Shown here one piece after another: positions 11,580-21,949 of a stretch of DNA of 64,000 nt. Made by a program: the position numbers and the translations under genes. Under the pieces are notes generated by a model, which had not been told where the DNA came from, searched no databases, and was given only the letters and a program-made list of their open reading frames with translations. Each line of letters starts with the position of its first letter. Position 1 is the stretch's first letter. The stretch comes from Diploptera punctata (taxonomy: Eukaryota; Arthropoda; Insecta; Blattodea; Blaberidae), in the NCBI GenBank assembly GCA_030220185.1, contig JASPKZ010005709.1, forward strand, positions 857,501-921,500, in the 5' to 3' direction.

Positions 11580-12270
11580 TAAAAGTTCAATAACAATATT
11601 CAATGAAACAAAATAATATACATCAATATTCTGTTTTGACATTCGAGTTATCATGCTATTTGCAATAAAATATTGTATTCATTGAAATATCTACGCTGAT
11701 GGTAGGATCCCAAATAGGCCTATATTGCATAGCTGCTTAAACGAACTCTGAATATATAGGCGTAACAGCCAAAATCATTTACAGGCAGTTTGCATCTTCG
11801 TTTTTTTATTAAGTTACAAAAGAAATTAAATAATTGGTAAAAAAAATCATCGATTTGTTACGTACATCGCATTTTAGTATATATTTTTTTGTATTTTGAA
11901 CCAATTTCGCATTTTATCAAACTCTCAAAACACATTAAAGTCATGAAAATAAAAATACAAGAATATAAGCCTTTATGAGAACTTAGCACTATATCGAATT
12001 TGTCAAAAAATCAGCATGCATAGACCTCAATCAAAAGAATGTATATGCACTCAACAGTTTAAGTGAACTGTTCTTTGAAGCAACATGATCTCATGAACTT
12101 GGTCTAAAGACCTGGGAACAAGCAGAAGAAGAATCATTCACATTTTCCTGTTCACGATTTTCATTGCAAATTGTTTACTATCTTATCCCTGCATTCACAT
12201 ATTTTAACTACCTGTTCAAATCCATCTGTTCCAGTCCCCAAACTAATCAGTTAAAATTATAAATTTGATA
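11580..12270. other. AT-rich, nothing recognised
   Basis: No coding signature and no repeat partner elsewhere in the window. Confidence 0.35.
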
Positions 12271-12274
12271 ACCA

Positions 12275-12565
12275 GTCTCATGGGCTAGTGATCAGCGTTT
12301 CTGACTACTGTTCATGAGGTCCCGGGTTCGATTCCCGGTCAAACCATAAGAATTTTTCCTTCTTTTGGTTGCCCATGGTCTGGAATTTAGGTTAAGTTTA
12401 GGTTAAGAAGTCTCCTGACATTTGATTATCATTTATCACCCATCATATCATCGGGGTAACGTAACTCCGCCTTTCAGGCGCTCCTACTTCAGAAGTAGGT
12501 TATAATTACGCCAATGCCAGGAAAGAACACCATACATGTCGAAATTACAACCTGGGGCATTGAAT
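12275..12565 (+). mobile_element. tRNA-derived SINE
   Basis: The head carries a perfect Pol III B box (GGTTCGATTCC within CCCGGGTTCGATTCCCGG at 12,321-12,338) about 45 bp after a weak A-box-like GGGCTAGTGATCAGC. A 220-bp unique body follows with AACTCCGCCTTTCAGGCG and CATACATGTCGAAATTACAA, ending ATTGAATAAACTT. It runs into (ACTT)n, which is also the tail of the minus-strand LINE A next door. The parent tRNA cannot be named because the anticodon arm is degraded. Confidence 0.7.
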
Positions 12566-13832
12566 AAACTTACTTACTTACTTACTTACTCACTGGCACT
12601 ATCGAACCCGTAGGTTCATGGCCGCACGGACATAAGCTCTCCATACATCCCTATCCTGAGCTAATGCTTTCCAATCATTCCCTGTATAATCTACTTCCCT
12701 CAAATCATAGTTAATGTTGTTCTCCCACCTCATTCTTGGTCTACCAACTGGGCGTTTTCCTTCTGGCTTTCCTACAAGAAGTTTCCATGCACGTCTTCAT
12801 TCCCCATACGCGCAACATGTCCTGCCATCGCAGTCTACGGGACTTAACTGTTCTATTATATCTGGCTTCCTAAAAGACCATGTAGTTCATTGTTATGTAA
12901 TCTTCTCCATTCACCTGTCTGTTCATCTCTCTTTGGTCCAAAAATGTTCCTAAGAACTTTATTCTCAAATACTCGTAATCTCCCTTCCTCCCTTAAAGTA
13001 AGAGTCCATGTTTCGCACCCATATAATATAACTGGTAGAATAATAGTTTTATATATTTTCAGCTTAACATTTTTTGAAAGGAGTTGGGACATCAAAAGTC
13101 TCTGCAATGCATAATAGCATGCATTTCCAGAATTGAGCCTATGTTTAATTTCTTTGTGCATCTCATTCCTATTTGTGATTATTGTTCCTAGGTATTTGAA
13201 TTCAGCCAATTCCTCAAATTTCCCTCATTTGTCATTAGCTGTCCATTTCCATTATATAATGTATTTCTACGTGTGACCATATATTTAGTTTTACTGATAT
13301 TTACTTCCAGTCCTAATTTCTTAGTGTTACTCAATAGTGTGTGCGTGTTGTCCTTTAGTATCTCCTCGCTATCGGCCAGTAGTACTACATCATCAGCATA
13401 AACTAACAGCTTATTAATACCATTCAGTTGTAGGCCTTCCTCATTCTCTAAAGATTTAATGGCATGCTCTAGTACAAAATTAAATAGTAGAGGAGATAGT
13501 GCATCTCCTTGCTTCAACCCATTCTGGATTTCAAAAGTGTCTGAAAACTGTTTGCCTACAACGCACCCTACTCGTTGAGCCATTTAGACACATTCGTATA
13601 AGTCTAACTAACTTTTTAGGAATTCCAAACTCCAGCAGGATACTATATAACTTCTCCCTCTTAATTGAATCATATGCTTTTTTGAAGTCTACATATAAGT
13701 TGATGTACAGTACCATTATATTCCCATTTCTTTTCTAAAATCTGTCTTATACTAAAAATCTGATCTGTTGTAGACCTGTTTCTTCTAAATGCACATTGAT
13801 GATCTCCTAGAATGTCATCAATATAGGATTGA
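12566..13832 (-). mobile_element. LINE A, longest copy, with reverse transcriptase
   Basis: Non-LTR retrotransposon, probably RTE-like (clade is inference). From the 5' break at 13,832 the minus strand reads DDILGDHQCAFRRNRSTTDQ, then DFKKAYDSIKREKLY (13,531-13,716), NGLKQGDALSPLLFN and the RT active site LLVYADDVVLLADS (13,188-13,583), EFKYLGTIITNRNEM, KIYKTIILPVILYGCETWTL, RNIFGPKRDEQTGEWRRL (12,856-13,209), and the GHVARM / RPRMRW end in shifted frames down to 12,600. The tail is (AGTA)n. Catalytic YADD is intact, but at least four frameshifts and a 5' truncation make it inactive. The endonuclease domain is absent. Confidence 0.9.
13188..13583 (-). pseudogene. LINE A reverse transcriptase palm segment
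   Basis: About 130 open codons within the LINE A copy. GLKQGDALSPLLFNFVLEHA is RT motif B-like, and VYADDVVLLADSEEILKD holds the catalytic Asp pair. It is followed by LGLEVNISKTKYMV, the thumb-proximal NxxKT motif, and overlaps by frameshift with upstream (13,531-13,716) and downstream (12,856-13,209) pieces of the same polyprotein. Confidence 0.85.
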
Positions 13833-13854
13833 ATAAAGAAGATTATAAATAATA

Positions 13855-14545
13855 TGAAGGTCCTAAGTAAATCAATGAACGATTAATTTAGGATTATTTA
13901 ACGAAATAAACTTAAGCTGTTTACTCACAAATCATTATTTAACTATAGTTATTTTGAAATATGTATATATTTAATGTAAACGGCGATGTTTGAAAAAACA
14001 AATCAGAAACGATTAGTGCGCTTCATTTGCTTCTTTTGTTCGATCACTGCAACAAGATCATAATATTATTTATTGGCAAAAGATCGCAATGTTGTAAGGA
14101 TGCACCCTAGTGGAGAAATTTATAACCAACGTTATAGGTATTAATTAATTTCTGATGTCCTATGATGTAAATATGTCAATTATATTTTTCTGCGTCATTT
14201 CCTGGAAAATAATTCGTTTAAGAAAGTGCAAACAGGGGTTTCTTTTTTTTTGTGGTATAATCAATTGTTACAAAGGTTTTTATATTATCTCTCGTATGCG
14301 CTACGTGTTGACAGTCATGCACTATATATACAATCTGGTAGCCGTATTTCTTGGTGGGCAGTCACTACAAAATAATGCTATGACCTATTCAGAATGTTAA
14401 AAAGGAAGTGCTTTCTTTATTATGATAAACTTTAGTTGGTAAATTTTAGGCGAAACACGACTGTGATTGGTTGTAAATCAAAAATCATTGAAATGTGATT
14501 GGTAATTGATTCCCATTTGGGGCATGAGTTGAATAGTCTATGTAA
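13855..14545 (+). repeat. Dispersed AT-rich repeat 'M', copy 1
   Basis: Shares long blocks with 35,845-36,360 (same strand) and with 53,500-54,720 and 56,930-57,560 (opposite strand). Marker blocks are AGCTGTTTACTCACAAATCA, ATTTAATGTAAACGGCGATG, CACCCTAGTGGAGAAA and CGACTGTGATTGGTTG. No coding capacity. It may be a non-autonomous DNA element; its termini were not resolved. Confidence 0.75.
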
Positions 14546-14874
14546 ATTTTCCGAAATTATAAATTTGTACTTAAAACAGATTATGATGGAATTAAATCAT
14601 TTTATTGTCAATGATTTCTTATAAATGGTGTTTTCCATTCTCACAGTAATAAAAAAAAAGTATTAATATTGTTTTATATTGTGCTTTACTTTAGAATAAA
14701 TATCCTTTTCTATGGAGTTTAAAAATAGTGTAACTGAAAGTTTAAAAAAAGGACATTTAAAAAATGTTATTTTCGTTAATAAAGTATTAAACTTTTTTTT
14801 TAACTTAACGTCGGTGATTGGGTTCTATTTAATATAATGTTCTGTTAACGAAATCAAGAAGTATAATCTCCATT

Positions 14875-15030
14875 CTTCTTCTTCTTCTTCTTCTTCTAGT
14901 ACTTCATGAAATTAGGTATTTTGACCTGTTTTCACATCAAGTGGGATTTAATGTATCTTCCCATCTAGTAAATGGGCGTCCAACACTTCTATGTCCTATT
15001 GGTTTGTAAAGATCCTTTATACAGACATAA
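14875..15030 (-). mobile_element. LINE 3' fragment with (GAA)n tail
   Basis: (CTT)n at 14,875-14,897 is the complement of a GAA tail. The minus strand then carries a short, stop-laden 3' region of LINE type (RTPIY-like). Weak. Confidence 0.35.
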
Positions 15031-15034
15031 AAAG

Positions 15035-17960
15035 GAATAAAATGCATTATTAATAATATGTCTGTAATGACATCTATACGAAAACAAGTGTAACTAAATT
15101 AGTATGGTTCAAATTCTTCCCTGTAGCGGGAGAGAGCGCCTAAATCTCTGTAAAAGGAAAACATAGGCTTACAATACAGTACAAAATGTCTGTAAAATTG
15201 AATTAAATTAAGAAAAAGTAATGTTTTTTGCGTGTTTTTGTCCACGAGAATAAATATTTGCGTTGAAAAATGTTTTCCTAGTTACTTTTTTTTAATTTCT
15301 ATGAGAACTCATACTATCATGAGCCCTTTTTGGGTTCAAGATTACAATAAATGTTTAATATTATTAGTATCTTTATACAATTAAACGTACTATCTTCCAT
15401 GAACAATTGTCTTTTTTTTATTTGTTCTATAGAAACTGTAATTCTTAATTCACATAAACAATTAGGTTATTTTTTTGGTCAAAAATGTATTTTTCTATTA
15501 CATGTATGCATATTATTTTATAAACCTCCTACTTCATTTAAAATTATTTCAATTCATTTCAAAATCTTAAGAATTTAGCTCTAGGCCTAGATGGTTATTC
15601 TTTACATTCTTCTAGAAAAGTTAATTTCAATGAATATGATAAAATAAGACATAACTGTGTTATCAAATGATACTTAGACCTGTTTTATAATGAGTATTAA
15701 ATCTTACATAACACTGATTCATGTGTTGGAGAGAGTGCAAAGTTTAGGCCTAATTTATGAGGAGCCGCCGCTTTTAATTCTGCCACATTTTCCAAATATT
15801 CACTTAAATTTGTTGGTTTTAATTATAATGTATTATTTCTCAGTTATTGTTTGATACTAATTTCATTTATTTTAAACAAATCTTGTGATTTATGACGTAT
15901 CTCATTGTTAGGAGCATTGATCCCGGTAGTGAGCATGATTTGTTACTAAATTGTTTTTTATTTTGATTTTTATATGATATGATGGCATATTTTAGTATCA
16001 TTTTACTTATTAGTCTTGTATATTATGCTTTTCTAAAATAAACAGCCATTTTTATAAATCTGCTTGGTTTTTAGACGCTTTATAATAATTTATTATGAAC
16101 TTTTTTTGGAAATATTTTTAATTGTGAAATGAATCACTCCAAGTTATTGAAATAATTATAATACATGTTATATTTAAAATATTTATCTGATGTAAAAGTT
16201 AACAATAAAAATGTTGTAAGTTGTAAGCCTGTCATGGGGAAGAGCTCATGTAAAATAATGTAATACTGTTATTGTATGTAAACAATATAAAGTTACATAT
16301 AAAATATCGCTTTAAATTTAATTTGTTTTATAAATTATGTTCAAAATATGTTTTGTTTGTGTCAGGAATTATTCAATATGTGATTTTCTATAAATTCATT
16401 AAAAAGTGCATTTTATAATATGTTTTATCGAATTGTTATCGAAATGACAAATGACTGACAAATAAAATTAATTTTTACAGGCTACTGAAATATTGTTATA
16501 CATTTTTGTATTTTTTTACATTTTTGGGGCGAGATTTACTAGAAACCCGACAAATTAAGTCGTCTGCTGCACTTTAAGGTTCTAAAATTGTTTAATATAT
16601 TTGAGAGCCCTATTTTGGGAAAATGTTCTTAATATTTTTTATCCAAATTAGAAACCTATAACAAGTCTCAAATTCTGTTATATCGCACCTTGGGAAGAAG
16701 ACGGCCATAAGTGCAAAAAGTTTAGTTCCGAGTTATTCACAATTAAAGATTTTAAAAAGGTATAGTAATTGAAATTTTGATATGCACACAATTTCATCCT
16801 GTCTCCATTTTTTTTTTTTTGCGCATGACTTGTGGTCTTAAACAAATAAATTTGTAACCATTTTTTCTAACAGATAGTAGTCTTGGCTCAATTAATGACA
16901 ATTTCACACTTGTGGCACTCTTCTTTTCAAGGTGTGATATATAGTTTACTACTAAATATGATTTTTATATATTTTTTTTACTTTAAAAATAATGTATTTA
17001 CTGATCCTATAACGATAGGACATTAGGTGATGAGGGAAAATCAGAGAAAAATAATTATCATCGCAACAAATTTTGTAAAAATTCTAAAAACAATTGAAAA
17101 TATATTATAGTTCGAAACATTTTGATATACGAGTAGTATATAGACCTAAAGGAACTAGTTTTACGACCAATGTCAATAAGATATTTTGAATTTTTCTTTT
17201 TTGTTTTATATTTTACATACTGCATTATTATTTTCTTTCATTTTTATAATTACTTTACATCCATATGTTATAGGACAAATAACTAATTTAAATTTTAGAA
17301 AAATAATAGGCCTATAACTGTAACATTTTTTTCGAAGTAAAGAAAAATATTTCTAAAAGTTAATCGTAGAAAATTAAGAATAAAAGTTAGTTGAAAAATA
17401 GCATTTGATTTTCCCATTAAAATAATAAATGTCTGAAAAATAAAACTCTTGTATTAATTCTGCGATATTGTGGTTAGACCTCGGATTTTTGGCTCAAAAA
17501 GATGTATGTTTATATACCTAAAAAAGGCTTTTCAAACTGTAAAATATGTATTTTATCTTTTTTTTTTTTTTTGCATTTAATATTTTTCATGACTGGACTC
17601 GGTAAATTTGGACATTATTTGGAACGATTTAAAGTAGGTACAGATACCTGTATTTGCAATAACTCCAGCTTGACTATCTCACATCTGTTATTTGGGAGTC
17701 CCGCATTTGATTCCAAAAGACATGAATTTATTTAAAAATTATGTTACTGCCAAAATAGATTTCAGCTGCCTTTGTCAAATATGTTATGTAAAAAGTGCTG
17801 CTATAGGAAGCTGTGTGACTTTATCCATCAAATTTTTAAGAGACTTTGAGTTAGTTTTGGTTTGTTAATTAATTTATTAATTTGTTCATATTACATTATT
17901 ATTACCGGGTGGTGAAATAGGGTTCACATTATTGGAGATTCGATAAAATAAAATATTTTC
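15035..17960. other. 2.9 kb AT-rich DNA, nothing recognised
   Basis: No open frame above 80 codons with domain resemblance, no tandem structure and no partner elsewhere. Scattered poly-T and AGGCCTA motifs. It could hold intron or intergenic sequence of a gene outside the window; that cannot be decided from sequence alone. Confidence 0.4.
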
Positions 17961-17964
17961 ACTG

Positions 17965-18125
17965 GTTGAAGTTGGCTAAACAATTTCTCGTACCAGTTAT
18001 ATAAATGTTATGGACTGCACTGAAAACAAATTCGTAGAAACCTTGAGTTATTATTGTACATTATTGTGTAATTTAATACAAACTTAAGTAATTTATATTC
18101 ATTTGTTTTTCTGTTGTTTTATAAA
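17965..18125 (+). repeat. Dispersed repeat 'N', copy 1
   Basis: CAATTTCTCGTACCAGTTAT through TTCATTTGTTTTTCTGTTGT matches 36,345-36,505 (same strand) and 63,400-63,550 (opposite strand). AT-rich, non-coding. Confidence 0.65.
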
Positions 18126-18157
18126 CAATATTAAATAATACTCTATTACAATGCAAG

Positions 18158-18255
18158 GTTGGGAAGTGTTTTTTACAGAAGTGAGGAAATTATTAAAAAC
18201 CGAGCGATAGCCAGGTTTTTCATTTCCGAGATTCTGTAAAACACTTCACAAACGT
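18158..18255. repeat. Inverted repeat around AAGTGTTTTTTACAGAA
   Basis: AAGTGTTTTTTACAGAA near 18,164 pairs with TTCTGTAAAACACTT near 18,230 with one bulge; the spacer is about 50 bp. Possibly the end of a transposon. Confidence 0.45.
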
Positions 18256-18521
18256 GCGTTGTACATTATTATTTGCACGATGGTGTTTTCAAGATAATAA
18301 ATAATAGTAAAATAATAATATCTTTGTTAGAAATATTTGCGTTCATTATAAACAATTGACTAACGTTAACAGTGTTTATACGGTAAATGCCGAAAATAAT
18401 TTAGTTGACACTACAGCAGGCCGTGACAGCAGTCAGGAATAAAATGACGGCAAGTAAAAATGTATTATTGATTTCGTACATCTCAATGACGGATAAATCA
18501 TATTTGAAGAGAAAAATTATA

Positions 18522-18595
18522 CGCTCAGACCGGGACTTGAACCCGGGACCCTTGGTTCTCTAGACCAAGTGCTCTACCAACTGAGCTACCTGAGC
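18522..18595 (-). tRNA. tRNA-like gene, AGA anticodon, array copy 1
   Basis: On the minus strand GCTCAGG pairs with TCTGAGC (7-bp acceptor, one G-T). D arm GCTC/GAGC; anticodon stem TTGGT/ACCAA with loop CTAGAGA (T33, anticodon AGA); variable loop GGGTC; T arm CCGGG/CCCGG with loop TTCAAGT; discriminator G. A box TAGCTCAGTTGG and B box GGTTCAAGTCC are intact. AGA would read UCU (Ser), but Ser tRNAs have a long variable arm and this one has five bases. One extra C lies between the D and anticodon stems. The body resembles tRNA-Lys. Best called a tRNA-derived SINE head or pseudo-tRNA. Confidence 0.75.
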
Positions 18596-18814
18596 AAGTA
18601 CCGATCTAAACGCAAATCTTTCTCTATATACATTGTAATTCCCATCCACCAAATGCTGTGAAGCCATGCTTCTATCTTGCAAATGGCGGCTCCTTTATTA
18701 AGAAGACATATTTGGGAATTATACATTACAGCCAGTACGGCTTTTTCCAAGTTTTTATTATTGATTTCGTACATCTCAATGATGGATAAATCATATTTGA
18801 AGAGAAAAATTATA

Positions 18815-18888
18815 CGCTCAGACCGGGACTTGAACCCGGGACCCTTGGTTCTCTAGACCAAGTGCTCTACCAACTGAGCTACCTGAGC
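18815..18888 (-). tRNA. tRNA-like gene, AGA anticodon, array copy 2
   Basis: Identical to copy 1 over all 74 positions, 293 bp downstream. All stems and both Pol III boxes are intact. Confidence 0.75.
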
Positions 18889-19107
18889 AAGTACCGATCT
18901 AAACGCAAATCTTTCTCTATATACATTGTAATTCCCATCCACCAAATGCTGTGAAGCCATGCTTCTATCTTGCAAATGGCGGCTCCTTTATTAAGAAGAC
19001 ATATTTGGGAATTATACATTACAGCCAGTACGGCTTTTTCCAAGTTTTTATTATTGATTTCGTACATCTCAATGATGGATAAATCATATTTGAAGAGAAA
19101 AATTATA

Positions 19108-19181
19108 CGCTCAGACCGGGACTTGAACCCGGGACCATTGGTTCTCTAGACCAAGTGCTCTACCAACTGAGCTACCTGAGC
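19108..19181 (-). tRNA. tRNA-like gene, AGA anticodon, array copy 3
   Basis: As copy 1 except for one change in the variable loop (GGGTC becomes TGGTC in the tRNA sense). Stems are unaffected. Confidence 0.75.
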
Positions 19182-19400
19182 AAGTACCGATCTAAACGCA
19201 AATCTTTCTCTATATACATTGTAATTCCCATCCACCAAATGCTGTTGAAGCCATGCTTCTATCTTGCAAATGGCGGCTCCTTATTAAGAAGACATATTTG
19301 GGAATTATACATTACAGCCAGTACGGCTTTTTCCAAGTTTTTATTATTGATTTCGTACATCTCAATGATGGATAAATCATATTTGAAGAGAAAAATTATA

Positions 19401-19474
19401 CGCTCAGACCGGGACTTGAACCCGGGACCATTGGTTCTCTAGACCAAGTGCTCTACCAACTGAGCTACCTGAGC
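19401..19474 (-). tRNA. tRNA-like gene, AGA anticodon, array copy 4
   Basis: Same sequence as copy 3, including the variable-loop change, so copies 3 and 4 share a recent duplication. It lies next to the palindrome centre. Confidence 0.75.
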
Positions 19475-19563
19475 AAGTACCGATCTAAACGCAAATCTTT
19501 CTCTATATACATAATGGGAATTACAATGTATATAGAGAAAGATTTGCGTTTAGATCGGTACTT

Positions 19564-19637
19564 GCTCAGGTAGCTCAGTTGGTAGAGCACTTGGTCTAGA
19601 GAACCAAGGGTCCCGGGTTCAAGTCCCGGTCTGAGCG
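19564..19637 (+). tRNA. tRNA-like gene, AGA anticodon, inverted copy 5
   Basis: Plus-strand copy forming the other arm of the palindrome. The variable loop is GGGTC as in copies 1-2, not copy 4, so the inverted arm does not derive from its immediate neighbour. Followed by TATAATTTTTCTCTTC, the shared trailer. Confidence 0.75.
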
Positions 19638-19839
19638 TATAATTTTTCTCTTCAAATATAAAAACGTATTGTTTTATATTGTTTCAAATAAAGTTTAGTT
19701 CATTTTTAAATGCAGTGATTTGTTTCTTATAATGTATATTAATACTACCTTTGCATATTTTTTTGTAGTCTATGTACATTGTATACATAAAGGGCAGTGT
19801 TTTATTTCCCGCACAACGTAGGTAATATGTAATATAACA

Positions 19840-19911
19840 ATAAAACATAGTTTTATTTTTATTTAATTAATAAATATGGATTTTCATCAAGTAAACACCA
19901 ACTCAATTGAT
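19840..19911 (-). mobile_element. 72-bp retroposed tail fragment with 14-bp TSD
   Basis: TATGTAATATAACA at 19,826-19,839 is repeated exactly at 19,912-19,925. The 72 bp between are, on the minus strand, an insert with 3' end given as the complement of ATCAATTGAGTTGG and internal TTCATCAAGTAAACACC. The same end occurs at 25,817, 31,090 and 48,546. It fits a severely 5'-truncated copy of the Penelope-like element described at 31,087-33,369. Confidence 0.75.
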
Positions 19912-19933
19912 TATGTAATATAACAGTATAGTT

Positions 19934-20913
19934 CTATCTCTATCTTCGGGTTTTTACAGCTGCTGCCGTCTTCCCGTGCCAAACCTCCAAAGCCTACGGT
20001 CTTGGGCATCTTCGATGCTTAGCCCTCTAGCTTGCATTACTGTCTTCATGTTTTCCTTCCATGTTAACCTTGGTCTTCCTCTTTTCTTCTTTCTGTTAGG
20101 ATGCCATTCATATAGTTGCTTCGGCCATCGCTCTTCTTCCATTCTTAAAACATGTCCTAACCACTTTAATTCCTTTTCCTCAATTCTTTCAATTATGCTT
20201 TCTTCTGCTTCCATTATGTTTCTAATTTCCTTATTTGTGACACGTTCTAATTTAGACTTTCTGGCACTTCTTCGTAAATAATCCATTTCTAGAGCTATTA
20301 GTCTATTCTTGTAGTATTTATTGATTGTCCATACCTCACTTCCGTACATTGCAACAGATTCCACCAATGTTTTACCAATATATTTTTTTGTGTCTTTCCA
20401 AATATGCTTATCCCACCATATGGAATTTAATGATGATATTATTTTGCTACTCAATTCAATTCTATGTTTTATGTTCTCTTTGCCTATACCTTCGATGTTA
20501 TCCATAATCATTCCCAAATATTTAGTTTGTTTCACTTGCTTTATTTGGATTCCATCTTCCAATACTAAATTTTCTCTTTCATTGCTATTTATTGCCAGAT
20601 ATTCTGTTTTTTGTAAATTTACTGTGAGACCCCATGATTCATATGTGATTTTCAACCTTTTTATCATGAATTCCATATCAAAATTGTCTTGCGCTAAAAC
20701 CAGTTGATCATCGGCAAATTGTAATGTCAGCAAAAATATATTGCCTATTGGGATCCCCATACCTTTGCAGCTTTGTTTCCATTTCGTTAATATAAATTCT
20801 ACATAAATATTAAATAAAATTGGTGATAGACTGCACCCTTGTTTCAATCCCTTTGAGGTGTTTATAGGATTAGACATTATATTTCCCATTTTAACATAAG
20901 CGGAGTTATCTTT
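19934..20913 (-). mobile_element. LINE F, 5'-truncated, 16-bp TSD
   Basis: ATATAACAGTATAGTT at 19,918-19,933 is repeated at 20,914-20,929, so this 980-bp minus-strand segment is a single insertion. The 3' end is a short GATAGAGATAGAAC tail. The TSD overlaps that of the 72-bp insert beside it, so two insertions used the same AT-rich spot. The single long frame indicates a recent event. Confidence 0.9.
19954..20889 (-). CDS. Non-LTR reverse transcriptase C-terminal half, 311 codons open
   Basis: The longest intact frame in the window. In order: SKGLKQGCSLSPILFNIYVE (RT motif, residues ~13-32); LQFADDQLVLAQ (active site with F in place of Y, ~56-67); LTVNLQKTEYLAI; TKYLGMIMDN; KTLVESVAMYGSEVWTI; ALEMDYLRRSARKSKLER; KELKWLGHVLRMEEERWPKQ (~245-264); KKRGRPRLTWKENM; stop after RRQQL. 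There is no start signal: the Met at 20,889 is internal to the original polyprotein and the 5' end was lost at insertion. Without the front of RT and the endonuclease it cannot move itself. Related to LINE G at 60-60.9 kb. Confidence 0.85.
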   Translation of the reverse strand: MGNIMSNPINTSKGLKQGCSLSPILFNIYVEFILTKWKQSCKGMGIPIGNIFLLTLQFADDQLVLAQDNFDMEFMIKRLKITYESWGLTVNLQKTEYLAINSNERENLVLEDGIQIKQVKQTKYLGMIMDNIEGIGKENIKHRIELSSKIISSLNSIWWDKHIWKDTKKYIGKTLVESVAMYGSEVWTINKYYKNRLIALEMDYLRRSARKSKLERVTNKEIRNIMEAEESIIERIEEKELKWLGHVLRMEEERWPKQLYEWHPNRKKKRGRPRLTWKENMKTVMQARGLSIEDAQDRRLWRFGTGRRQQL

Positions 20914-20929
20914 ATATAACAGTATAGTT

Positions 20930-21940
20930 TATTAGTTATTTACAGTTTGGCAACCCCGGAATTTCGGAAATTGAACTTTCAATCATGGTTGCCATTGCTG
21001 TAAGTGCGACAGAACGCACTATCGTGCAAAAAATAACTTATTAGGCCATTGTAGAAAGTGTTATGTTACATGGATCAGAGACATGAACAAGTAAAAGATT
21101 CCAATCAAAATAGGACATTGTGAAGATTTTGTTTTCTTGTCGATGACACAAAGGAGTTTGTGTTATTCCAAATCTATGAAGATGTTTTGTTAAGCTCTCG
21201 TGTCCTGTGTGTCGGAAAAGCTAAAGCAGGATTTTAATATCATAATAAGTATGGAAGTTAAAGTTAATAATTGTATACTTTAAAATTCTTTGAATATTTA
21301 TATATAACTTAAATAAAGAAAAACATCTAAATAATTCATTGGTGTTCATTGTTGAATAAAAATGTTTTAGTAACAATTAAATAAATTGTATTACATAACA
21401 GTCTTTCTTAATACTGAGTACAATATTTATTTGTGAATAAAATGTATTCTTATTCTTTAAAAAAATTGTCATATCACGTCCAGAATATATAGGTTTGCCA
21501 CGTACTTCGAGTTAGTACTTTTGCCATCTGATATTCACTTGTTTAATTTAATTGCATAATAAAATGGTGAATATGATTAAATGGATCTTAGTAATGATAT
21601 TCGAAACCAATATTTCCTTTCACAACTGATTAAAACCTGGAAACAAAAACCCGATTTTAGATTGGTCGATTTGAACCCGGAACTTCCCGAACACGAGCCT
21701 AAAACACTACCTTCTGGACCTTCTCGCTCGTTTCGTTCAGTTTCTAATCATATCTGATAATTATTTGTTCTTATTTTACGTGTAGAATTGTTTTATTCGT
21801 GTATAACAACTGTTACTTTCGCATCGCAATGCTAACATTTTAGGCCTACCTCTGAGGACCTCACTACAGCCTTTTGTGAGAAAAAATTATTGTATATCAG
21901 TCAGATTTCACACGTAAATGTTAATTGTAATTGTAAAATG
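20930..21940. other. AT-rich, mostly unrecognised
   Basis: No coding frame. Only 21,648-21,725 shows structure (possible SINE head, listed separately). Confidence 0.35.
21648..21725 (-). mobile_element. Possible decayed tRNA-SINE head
   Basis: The minus strand reads GGTAGTGTTTTAGGCTCG then CCGGGTTCAAATCGACC, resembling an A/B box pair about 30 bp apart. No body with a repeat partner is visible. Weak. Confidence 0.35.
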
Positions 21941-21949
21941 ATTGTTATT

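Larger units (their letters stand above)
18464..19660 (-). repeat. 293-bp tandem array of a tRNA-like unit with inverted terminal copy
   Basis: The unit mark ATTATTGATTTCGTACATCT starts at 18,464, 18,757, 19,050 and 19,343, exactly 293 bp apart. Copy 4 breaks off at 19,512, and after 13 bp the same sequence runs in reverse (19,526-19,660), giving a palindrome with arms of about 135 bp. Each unit has a 74-nt tRNA-like gene plus about 220 bp of unique sequence (marks GCAAATGGCGGCTCC, AGCCAGTACGGCTTTTTCCA). Possible imperfect target duplication: TAAAAATGTATT at the left edge, TAAAAACGTATT at the right. Units differ by only a few bases, so the array is young. Confidence 0.9.

Noticed and set aside
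15351..17735. Frames of about 75-77 codons as host genes
   Set aside because: Hydrophobic AT-rich chance frames with no domain, splice or start context.
18586..19067. 62-codon frames repeated exactly 293 bp apart
   Set aside because: They lie in the tRNA-like array and include part of a tRNA gene on the same strand; no domain.
18522..19637. Functional tRNA-Ser genes
   Set aside because: No long variable arm, an extra base before the anticodon stem, and membership in a mobile repeat family; kept as tRNA-like only.
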